Positions 55,207 to 64,000 of a stretch of 64,000 bases of DNA are shown piece by piece (position 1 is the stretch's first letter; each line of letters starts with the position of its first letter). The notes beneath the pieces are model-generated. The model did not search any database. It saw only the letters and a program-made list of their open reading frames with translations, and was not told the DNA's origin. The position numbers and the translations under genes are program-made. This DNA comes from Mesocentrotus franciscanus (lineage: Eukaryota > Echinodermata > Echinoidea > Camarodonta > Strongylocentrotidae): NCBI GenBank assembly GCA_037976565.1, contig CP137673.1:8519202-8583201 (forward strand), given 5' to 3'.

Positions 55207-57344
55207 TATATTTGTATATTATTTTCAGTGCATGCATGAGAACAATATTCGTATAGATAACGAGAGTGAGGATCCGGAAAGGGATAGTGAAGAAAGTAGG
55301 AACGAATTTAAGTGACGACAATAATCGTAATTAACGAAAGTAAAAAGAAAGTATTAGTCTAAAATATATGCATCAATTTTAATTACAAATTATTGATTTC
55401 ACTGTCTTCTTCCAATTTTCAAGTTTTATTACAGGATACATATTTATAAAAAAAAACAATTCAAAATGATACATGGGACAGCAAACAAAAGGTTGATATT
55501 CTAACGAGTACAATATTAATGAAAAGAAGAAGAAAAATTTAAAATGATAAAAAGAAATTATCTTTAAAAAATATTATTTAAAAAAAAAAAAATAATAATA
55601 AAAATAATAATATTAATAATGATAATAATCGATAGCACATATCTATTTTCAACCCCCCACCCTCCCTAGAATCCCGTGGATTTTCCACGGGTCCTGCTAG
55701 TCTATAATAATAATACGAGAAGCTCCATGGGTCCGATTGTGGGCGGTCCGATGACGTATTTCGCGTCGAAACGCGTCGATCTGCGTCACTTAACGAGGGT
55801 CCGGGCTCGACGTCGGTAGAGCTATCTCCTCCCGGACGACGGGTCGAGGGGGGACGGGACCCGACCCGGGGGACGAGGAAAACTATTCTATATGGCAACG
55901 TCCGGTCTTTACCCATGCTGTCCCGCCATCGACCAGGAAATCGTAAAAAACGATAAGACACGCCCATGAATATTATGCATGACCTGTTGCATGCATGCAT
56001 GAGCCTCGAACTGTTTCAATCCATCGCCCCTAAAAAATTGTTTTTATTCTAATTTGATATCATTCTAACAAAAAATATTCAACAAATGACGAATATGTTT
56101 TTATTCTGTTTATACAGTCAATAAAAATTTGATAAAACGGAGATATACAATCACGCATAAGCAACGACCTAGCTTATATTTTTGAGCAGCACCGTCCGAC
56201 CTCGATCCTATAATATTGTCTGCCAAAATCAGAAATAAACATTTGGTGTTTGATTATTTAGGAAATACATAATATGACAATAAAACATTTTAATAATGTA
56301 TTTTTATAATTCTGATTAGTTTTATATTGAATATAAAATCTACGCAAAAAGTAACAAAAAAGTTTCAATAGTGTAAATGGCAACCGATCAAAGGTAGTAG
56401 GTACGTACGGCCTAAGCTACGTACGTACGTGTGCTGCATATTCATATCATCCGGCCGGCCGTATCACCAATTACCATATCCTCGCACTTCTGAGATCTGT
56501 CACATCGATTCACATTTAAAACTCTACTTTATCCATTACGGGTCTTCAGTGATGACGCAGAATTAGTAAACAGTAAGTACACACATCCCAATATCAATTG
56601 TATTATATACAAATTTATGATTTAATAACTGAAACTGTGTTTCCACACAGTATCGTTGGCGCATTGTCAACATTTTTACGTTATGCACGTGGTATTCACT
56701 ATTGACTGTTATCATGATTTTGTGGCCGTGGCCATGCCATGTGCGCGTGGTTGAATTTGGATGATTTGTCATGTGGATGTGGGTGACTGTGTTTAGTAGA
56801 CTGAATAGTTAACATGGATGTACATTATTCTGCTCACATGCCTTGACGTGTAGTCTGTTATGTAGTCATGACTCATGATTGGTGGTATTTGACAATTTTT
56901 AAAGACAAAACTCAAAATTTAGAATATGCATGCATGAAGTTGTTGTAAATATACTAATGGCATTGTGTGTTAGTGGTTTTCACAGGCGGGTATGCAACGG
57001 GGGTTTGGGGTTAACCCCTTCTCCCCACTGAACAAAATATTGGTCGGTATAATTTTCCAATTCCGGGACCAAAAAAAATATGTACTCTTACAACCAGCTG
57101 AGTTGCTGCGAAATTTTTCCTCAAAAACTGGACCAAAAAAAAGCGCTCTAACCCCCTCTACTTATTAGCGGCTTGCTGAGTCGTTGCAAAATTTTTCGGC
57201 GTGATTTTCAAATTAAACCCTCCTCCCACCCCCCACATTGAATAAATCCTGCGTATGCGTTCTCACATATTTACTTTTGGAGTTTTGCCTCTTATAAATA
57301 TGAATTAGACCTCTATGTTTTGATTTGTGATGGCTGCTGAACTA
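55207..57344. other. Gene-free stretch with a hairpin and a CpG-rich block
   Basis: A perfect hairpin 'cccgtgga-ttt-tccacggg' lies at 55673-55691. A CpG-rich block with an open minus-strand frame lies at about 55735-55935 ('cgcgtcgaaacgcgtcgatc'). 'tacgtacg' and 'ccggccggccg' palindromes lie at 56401-56461. No gene is supported. Confidence 0.45.
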
Positions 57345-57830
57345 GACCGAAAAATTCTGTCACAATGTTTGTAAGCCTCTTGATTTGGGTAGGGTTGACT
57401 CCTCTCTTAAGAGATAGAAGGCGACCATAGGGTCTGCTCTGCAAACTCGGTGGCTGGATCTAGCCACCAAATTTTGGCTAAACTTTTGGACTAAAATGTC
57501 ACTTTAGCGGATTCATATCTGATGCATTTATTTTTGAAAATTAGGCCTAGGGCTAGGCTAATTTAAAAGTCTAGATCTACTTTCACTTACCAGATAGTCT
57601 GTAGTGTATACCCTATGAATGATGCGTTATAATTTTTTTTCCTAACTTTCTTCGGGAAAATTGTACTCGGCTATGATAGTTTTAAATGTTACTGTGCATG
57701 GGCTGCAAGAAATTTAAACAAAGCTGAGTTTAATTTCGACAAAACAAATCTGGGAAAAAAGACTCTTAATCGCATCATACAGTCAATCTGGTACTGTAAA
57801 TGCTGTTATTTTTGCGTGATTAATTTTCTG
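57345..57830. mobile_element. Diverged second copy of the 24325-24945 foldback element
   Basis: Shares 'ctagaccgaa', 'gatttgggtagggt', 'gactcctctctt', 'gatgcattta', 'aattaggcctaggg', 'aagactcttaa' and 'gcatcatacagtcaatctgg' in the same order. The right arm is largely degraded, so it no longer folds fully. Confidence 0.75.
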
Positions 57831-58263
57831 CGCTGAGGGACCTCAAAACACATTGGCGTGTTCTTAAATTTGCATTGCACGCAATTCAGCCCTTTCAATA
57901 CATGCATTAGGAGTCATGCTTATATGTTCGCAAGTCTGCGAGTTGTAATATTCGCAGACACTGACTTGAGCAAAATCCTCGAAAAATAAAGGTCTACTGC
58001 TGAACATGCTCAAGTGTTGGTGCCTCAGACAGTTGTGGGGAAATCTCAATTTCCAGTTGACAAAATATTATTGATGTTGCCTGGCCTAGAATCTATAGAA
58101 TTTGCAAATCCTTTTGTCCAGTAGTTGACATTCTTTGAAACTATAGAGTATGGTTTGGAAAGCTGTATGACGTCAGTATGATAAATAGGATAGATCTAGA
58201 TATACAGTCAACCTTGCATAAGTCGAAGCAATTTTGTGTTATTTACCTCTTATTAAATCATTA
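57831..58263. other. Gene-free stretch
   Basis: No supported gene or repeat. Confidence 0.4.
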
Positions 58264-58846
58264 GTGTGTCTAATTGCACATTTGGTTTTGATTGCTTTAT
58301 TACCAAATTGAGATTCAAACCTTTATTCTTTGTGATCTTGAAGGCCATGCATAACAAATGAGGTACCATATGAAAGGGCAGGTTTTTCTCCATATACACC
58401 AGAAGAGTCATCTCAGAACTTTAAAAATATCTTGATCAAAACGGCAATTTAAACATTGTTTCCATGGTAACTCAGAGATTTCCCACTTTTGAGCAATGAC
58501 CTCCTGACAGATAAGTAGTTTCAGTCTAAGGAATATATCTATGTACCTATTTTTTTTGTTTGCCCCAAGGAATCACATATGATTACAGTTTGAAAATACC
58601 CTATATCGTGTTATGCAGCCGTGAGCAAAGATTGAAACTTGAGGTGTACCACTTTTTTTGTCATTCTGGACAAAAATTGGATGAATATCACCTAGATTAT
58701 TTTGGGGGGCTGTATGTTTTTATAGAAACATCAGTGAATCATGAAATTTGAAATGTGTTCTCTGAGTAGTTGATTTTTTTCAATTATCCAACCACAATGG
58801 TGAAGAACAATCCAAAATGGAAAATTGAAAAATTGTTCAGACACCC
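58264..58846. mobile_element. Internally deleted relative of the TA-flanked element at 42473
   Basis: The right end 'cagacaccc' is followed by TA, and the left end 'gtgtgtct' is preceded by TA. The interior aligns with both ends of 42473-43570 but is about half as long. It stops 90 bases before the first Helitron exon. Confidence 0.6.
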
Positions 58847-58936
58847 TACATTTACATGTATACAGTACCAACTGAAAGTTATTTATTATACATGTATATA
58901 AACTAAATTATATTTCAAATTGCTTTTTTGATACAG

Positions 58937-59059
58937 ATGCCAAAAAGACACAGTCCTTCTAAATTGGTCTACAAAAAACAGAGGAGATGGAAACCAGGGC
59001 CTGCATGTACACCTTCAACCACAGATGAACATGATTTCACACGTCAAATTGGAATTGAG
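58937..59059 (+). CDS. Helitron protein, first recognised exon
   Basis: The ATG directly follows the acceptor-like 'tttgatacag'. The exon reads MPKRHSPSKLVYKKQRRWKP, then GPACTPSTTDEHDFTRQIGIE, 41 codons ending in phase 0 at donor 'gtatgt' (59060). A short basic N-terminus is usual for Helitron Rep/helicase proteins in invertebrates. Its last third, TDEHDFTRQ, is repeated at the end of the next exon because of a tandem duplication. An earlier exon or leader may exist. Confidence 0.6.
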
Positions 59060-60432
59060 GTATGTAAAAAAATTGGTTAATTCATACACAGTGGTGTAGA
59101 TGTATACTGATTTCTGTATGATAAGCTAAGAGATTGCATTCATAAAGATATCATAATGCATCCCTTCAAAAGAAATTTCATTACAAAAATATCTTTCTGA
59201 GATTGCATTAAAAAAGATATCATAATGCATTCCTTCAAAGGTGATTTATTACAGAAATATCTTTCTTCCTAATTTAGGAAAATGAAAACGGCATATATTC
59301 TCTTATTTTGATAAACAGTATGTTATAAGGTGATTTCTTTCAGAAATATCTTTCTTCCTAATTTAGGGTAATGAAACAGCATATATTCTCTCATTTTGAT
59401 AAACAGTATGTTATATATTTAGATTTTCTCAGACATTGTTCATTATATAATTTTATCTGAAGATAAAATATTGTATGTGCTGTTTATATAGTTCTTTCAT
59501 TTACTTCATTTATAGTCCTCCAAGACTTCAACACTGACAACGAGCAACCCAAAGTCAGGGGCGACAGCAATGCCAAGTACTTCAAGGTGGTTGCATGACC
59601 ATAGTTACACCAAAGACCCAGAACCTGCAAGTGCAATGCCAGTGCTCCAATGTGACCTTCAGTCAACACCAACTACAAGTACAGAATCACCTTACTCTGC
59701 AAGGAGATATAGTTCAAACACAGATGAACATGATTTCACACGTCAGGTTGAAATTGAGGTATGTAAAAAAATTGGTTAATTCATACACAGTGGTGTAGAT
59801 GTATACTGATTTTTGTAGAATAAGCTAAGAGATTGCAGTAATGAAAATATCATAATGCATCCCTTCAAAGGTGGTTTCATTACAGAAATATCTTTCTGAG
59901 ATTGCATTAATGAAGATTTCATAATTCATCCCTTCAAAGGTGATTTCATTACAAAAATATCTTTCTTCCTAATTTAGGATAATGAAAACAAGATATATTC
60001 CCTCATTTTGATAAACAGTATGTTATATATTTAGACTTCTCAGACATTGTTCATTATATAATTTGATCTGAAGAAAAAAATGTATGTGCTATTTATATAG
60101 TTCTCATTTTGATAAACAGTATGTCATATTTTTAGATTTTCTCAGACATTGTTCATTATATAATTTTATCTGAAGATAAAATATTGTATGTGCTGTTTAT
60201 ATAGTTCTTTCATTTACTTCATTTATAGTCCTCCAAGACTTCAACACTGACAATGAGCAACCCAACGTCAAGGGCGCCAGCAACGCCAGATACTTCAAGG
60301 GGGTTGCATGACCATAGTTACACCAAAGACCCAGAACCTGCAAGTGCAATGCCAATGCTCCAACCTGACCTTCAGTCAACACCAACTACAAGTACAGAAT
60401 CACCTTACTCTGCAAGGAGATATAGTTCAAAC
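59021..60432 (+). repeat. Tandem duplication of exon-intron-exon, about 700-bp unit
   Basis: Copy 1 is 59021-59719 (699 bp), copy 2 is 59720-60432 (713 bp). Each runs from 'acagatgaacatgatttcac' through the donor, a whole intron, the acceptor and 'aaggagatatagttcaaac'. At the junctions 'ttcaa-c' is shared, a possible microhomology. Copy 2's intron has an extra internal repeat of 'ttctcagacattgttcatta'. Confidence 0.9.
59516..59758 (+). CDS. Helitron protein, duplicated N-terminal exon (copy 1)
   Basis: Acceptor 'catttatag' ends at 59515, donor 'gtatgt' starts at 59759, 81 codons, phase 0 at both ends. It reads SSKTSTLTTSNPKSGATAMP, then a Ser/Thr-rich linker with DHSYTKDPEPASAMPVL and ends TDEHDFTRQVEIE. 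The first 68 or so codons recur with few changes at the start of the next exon (60229). Because both ends are phase 0, keeping or skipping this exon preserves the frame. No folded domain is recognisable. Confidence 0.6.
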
Positions 60433-62114
60433 TCAGAGGTATTTTTCATAGGACATATGCGATTGAGATGTCAATTTTGTTCTGCTCTTTATTTCAAAGG
60501 AGAATCGCTCAATTGTTGCCATAATGGCAAAGTTCACTTGAAAAGTCTTTCACCATACCCTCAGGAGCTTAAAGAACTTCTCCAGAATGACTCTGCTAAG
60601 TCGAAACATTTCCTAAAAAACATTCGCAACTATAACAGTTCCTTTGCATTTGCTTCTATGGGTGCCCTCATGGCCCCACCTCCTGGAAGAGGACCATTTT
60701 GTTTTAGAATCCATGGCCAGCTCTATCATCGATCTGGAACCTTACACCCTAGACCAGGGAGTAAACCGAAATATGGACAAGTATACATAATTGAAGGGCA
60801 ACAAGCAACACGCACACGACTAGAAAATCCACAAGGCTCAGTTTGCAATCCAGAAATAATGAACACAATCCAAGATGTCCTTCACAAAACAAACCCTTAT
60901 GCAGCTGCCTACAAAAACATGCTTCAAGTAGAGGAAGATGAGATGAAAAAAGCCAGCATCACTGGAAGTACACCCCCATCAGTGACAATGATTTTTAAGA
61001 GAGGGGCAGATCAAAGGAGATACAACCTGCCAACAAGTGATGAAGTGGCTGCTGTGTTTGTTGGAGAAGACGGTATGCCACCAGAGAAACGTGATATAGC
61101 AGTATATCCTAGAGACAAACCACTCCAACAAATTTCCTCCCTTTCATCCAATGTCGACCCCATGATATATCCCATATTGTTCCCAAGGGGAGATTTGGGA
61201 TGGGTGGTTAATGCAAAACATCATGAACAGCATGCATCGAGAAAAAGAAATAAAGTCACTATGCTTCAGTTCTACTCCTACCGTTTAGCGATAAGAGAAG
61301 AGTTCAGTCCTTTGCATCGTAGTGGGAAATTGTTCCAACAATATGTAGTAGATGCCTATGTGAAGACTGAATCGAACAGATTGAGTTACATTCGGAACAA
61401 TCAAACAAGCTTGCGAGTTGAAAAGTACAGTGGGTTGATGGATCACATTCACAACCAATCTACATCGCGGAACGTTCCTGTCGGAAAAGTGGTGATTCTT
61501 CCTTCGAGTTTTCAGGGAAGTCCTAGAAGCATGCAACAAAACTTTCAAGATGCCATGGCCATTGTTTCAAAATATGGCAAACCAGATCTTTTTTTGACAT
61601 TCACATGTAATACCAAATGGAAAGAAATCCAGGAAAACCTTCTGCCAGGACAGCAACCATCTGATCGCCCAGATTTGATAGCCAGGGTTTTCAACCTTAA
61701 GTTGAAAGAACTTCTGAATGATGTAACTAAGAAACATGTACTAGGATGCCCTACAGCATGGGTGTATGTTATTGAATACCAAAAGAGAGGACTTCCTCAT
61801 TCACACATGCTGATTATCCTAAATGAAGAGAGCAAACTACGTACCCCACAAGACATAGACACCTTGATATCTGCTACAATACCAGACCCAATCATTGATC
61901 CAGAACTGGCAGAAATAATAAAATGTACAATGATCCATGGGCCCTGTGGAGCCCTCAACCCTTCATCAGTGTGCATGGAAAATGGAGTATGCTCCAAAGA
62001 CTACCCAAAAACATTCCAAGAAAAGACGATGATCGCAGAGAATGGGTATCCACAATACAAACGTCCGGATAATGGAAGAACCATCACCGTTAAGGACAAG
62101 GATATAGACAACAG
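60229..62114 (+). CDS. Helitron Rep (HUH) domain exon
   Basis: Acceptor at 60228, donor 'gtgaat' at 62115, open through 628 codons. The first part is copy 2 of the duplicated exon. Next comes a zinc-finger-like segment, LRCQFCSALYFKGE...CCHNGKVHL, found at the start of Helitron proteins. The Helitron_like_N/Rep domain follows: 'DLFLTFTCNTKW' (HUH motif 1, about 61587-61620) and 'YQKRGLPHSHMLIIL' with the His-Ser-His metal-binding pair (codons 61798 and 61804). Rep makes the single-strand cut and joins ends in rolling-circle transposition. The exon ends NGRTITVKDKDIDNR with the last codon split, which fits the next exon (phase 2). There are no stops, so this part looks intact. Confidence 0.92.
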
Positions 62115-62417
62115 GTGAATAGCTATTTTTTAACAATTACAAATTCTGTAAAATTTAATACTACAATAAAACAAATATTCGTAGCTTATTCAAAATTCAA
62201 TATATTGTATTATGTCATTAATATCTTTTTATCATGGAGATTTTTCTTCAAAATGTTAACAGTATTATTAAACAAATGTTTTTTATCAAGACTAAGCCTC
62301 CGCCCCTCCCCCTCCTTTTTTCCCTTATCAGATGTATAAATGATAAATATTTTCAGAATGGCATAGGTGAAATAAATGTTATGTAAATTTGTTTATCAAT
62401 TATGTTTTCTGTAATAG

Positions 62418-62609
62418 ATGGGTTGTTCCATATTCTCCATACCTGAGCAAGAAGTACATGGCCCATATCAATCTAGAGGCGTGCATGTCCATCAGAAGCG
62501 TGAAATACCTCTTCAAATACGTATACAAAGGACACGACTGCGCCAACCTTCAAGCTACAGATCTCACCCATTATCACCATGATGAAGTGACTTCTTTTCT
62601 TGATGCAAG
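62418..62609 (+). CDS. Helitron Rep catalytic tyrosine exon
   Basis: Acceptor 'tctgtaatag' ends at 62417, donor 'gtaaac' at 62610, phase 2 on both sides. It reads WVVPYSPYLSKKYMAHINLE, then ACMSIRSVKYLFKYVYKGHD. In 'KYLFKY' the two tyrosines (codons 62506 and 62518) form the YxxxY pair expected of two-tyrosine Helitron Rep proteins, which become covalently linked to DNA. 'DNRWVVPYNPYL' across the splice is a canonical Helitron signature, so the splice is secure. Confidence 0.9.
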
Positions 62610-62934
62610 GTAAACTCATGTTACTTTTTATTTTATTGTAGTTTAGTTTGATTTCAAAATGTTGGAAATGTTCTGACTTTAGATCAACATTAAAGCTGTA
62701 ATTGGATACTGTGAAATGACTAGCTACTGAGGGACAAATGAAAGAGACAAGTAATAAAATTCCCATATAATGTTTTGATTACAAAAAAATATTAAGCTTT
62801 ATCTTTATTTAATAGAATCCAACTAAATAAATATTTATTTATTGTTTATATTCAGGATAATTTTACATGAAATTATTTTGTTAAGTAAACTTTAAAATAA
62901 CTTAAGTTCATCTTTCATTAAACTAAATCCACAG

Positions 62935-63628
62935 ATATGTAAGCGCACCAGAAGCTATATGGCGTTTATCAGAGTACAAGATGCATGCCCAGTCACACAC
63001 AGTTCATCGCCTTCCTGTTCATCTGGAAGACCAACAAAACGTATACTTCACTCAAGGAAACGAAGAGAGCGCACTTGAAAGAGCCCAATCACATAAAACA
63101 CAGCTTACAGCATGGTTTGAACTCAATGCCTTTGAGCCAGAAGCTAATCAGTTTCTATACGTTGACATACCTCAACATTATGTGTGGGATATGACCAAAA
63201 AAACATGGAAGAAAAGACAAAGAAAACTACTTCAATTGATAGGATGTACTCAGTTAGCCCTACAGACCAAGAGCGCTTTTATCTCCGCATTCTTTTACTC
63301 CATGTTCCTGGTGCTAAAAGCTACACTGACTTGAAAACAGTGGATGGAATTGAAGCACAAACATTCAAGGAATCCTGCAGAGTACGTGGTTTGTTAGATG
63401 ATGACTCCACATGGCAAGACACTTTGTGTGAAGCAGCAAACTTCAAAATGCCACATCAACTACGCTTCATGTTTGCAACAATCCTTGCCAACAACCTACC
63501 AAATGACCCAAGCAGCTTATGGCAAAGGCACAAACACTCAATGACTGAAGATCTATCAAGACGATATTCTATTCAGTTTGCAGAACAAGTAGCACTCCAA
63601 CACATAGACAGTATTCTTCGAAACTATG
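62935..63628 (+). CDS. Helitron Rep-helicase linker exon, with a frameshift
   Basis: Acceptor 'aatccacag' ends at 62934 and completes the split Arg codon: RYVSAPEAIWRLSEYKMHAQ, SHTVHRLPVHLEDQQ, and YVDIPQHYVWDMTKKTWKKR in the first frame. The expected continuation, RMYSVSPTDQERFYLRILLL and HVPGAKSYTDLKTVDG, is in a second frame from about 63213 on. So a one- or two-base indel lies between about 63212 and 63240, in an A-rich stretch. The second frame runs through the pre-helicase segment (LCEAANFKMPHQLRFMFATI) to a donor 'gtaaat' at 63629. The PIF1-type helicase motifs must lie beyond the window. Either a dead copy or an assembly error. Confidence 0.88.
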
Positions 63629-64000
63629 GTAAATATACAATTCTTGATAACTTTTATGAATGTAATACAAAAACAAATCGATAACTTTGCTTCTATAATA
63701 AAACCACATTAAATAATAAAAATACATATAACTAAATTCATAACAAACAGACTATTATTGAGTCCTTATTGGAAAAATAAGTCAATTCATAAAAACATGA
63801 AAAGATGGGGTGGGGATATATGAGCAATCATACTTTCATATATTGATTATATAGCGATATAATAAATAAATACATTGTGTATAAATAAAAGGCAGCAGTG
63901 CTTTAAGTTCATCATTATAAACACATTGGCATTTTTTTCTTAGAATTACCCATGTAAACAACAAATTCATTGAATATTTAATGTTCTATGTAAAAGAAAA
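63629..64000 (+). other. Helitron intron running to the window edge
   Basis: AT-rich intron after the donor at 63629. No acceptor with Helitron coding sequence is seen before the window ends. Confidence 0.6.

Noticed and set aside
55578..56000. 140-codon minus-strand frame across the CpG-rich block
   Set aside because: Ends in a Leu/Phe run from an A-rich tract, has no family motif or splice evidence.
1..64000. CRISPR array, bacterial operon or integrated viral gene set
   Set aside because: Tandem repeats here lack unique spacers of constant length, coding is split by spliceosomal introns, and no capsid, envelope or integrase gene was seen.

Overview
The window looks like about 64 kb of AT-rich metazoan nuclear DNA. 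I infer a marine invertebrate, most likely an echinoderm such as a sea urchin. The reasons are split coding exons with GT-AG introns, THAP9/P-element and intron-bearing Helitron coding sequence, the palindromic 'atgcctccgcc' element family, many inverted-repeat elements, and a 500-base run of N (21602-22101). The species assignment rests on memory of repeat style and is not proven. Nothing resembles a bacterial operon, phage or CRISPR array, and I support no gene on the minus strand.

Layout. 1-4.4 kb: the last two exons of an unidentified gene (2278-2336, 3806-3965), whose terminal exon end is tandemly repeated every 251 bp. 4.4-10.6 kb: no convincing gene; one inverted-repeat element and an ATCATGAT-rich tract. 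10.6-18.6 kb: a roughly 2.2 kb unit present as three tandem copies (A, B, C), each carrying an 18-bp repeat at a 3' splice site; copy C is split by a GC-rich palindromic element and by a TIR element holding a reverse transcriptase fragment. 19.5-26.5 kb: three phase-compatible exons of a SAMD3-like uncharacterised gene, with a 38-bp minisatellite growing out of the first exon's splice donor. 26.5-33 kb: repeats, including a piggyBac-like TTAA element. 33.3-35 kb: a 5'-truncated non-LTR retrotransposon. 35.9-39.6 kb: a THAP9/P-element transposase gene, complete except for its first THAP exon and one frameshift. 42-46.9 kb: a TA-flanked inverted-repeat element, a fourth copy (D) of the 10-18 kb repeat family, and a short Crypton/DUF3504-like reading frame ending in a hairpin. 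47.4-48.3 kb: a 91/85-bp minisatellite with higher-order structure. 50.9-55.2 kb: inverted-repeat elements, including a hAT-type element with a perfect 8-bp target duplication. 58.9-63.6 kb: a Helitron Rep/helicase gene running off the window, with a tandemly duplicated N-terminal exon and one frameshift.

How the parts relate. There is no pathway here; the region is a nest of mobile elements around fragments of one or two host-like genes. The recurring theme is tandem duplication that starts at, or copies, exon-intron boundaries: the splice donor at 19752, the splice acceptors at 12748, 15301 and 18499, the terminal exon at 3882-4420 and the Helitron exon at 59516/60229. That theme is the most interesting property of the window.
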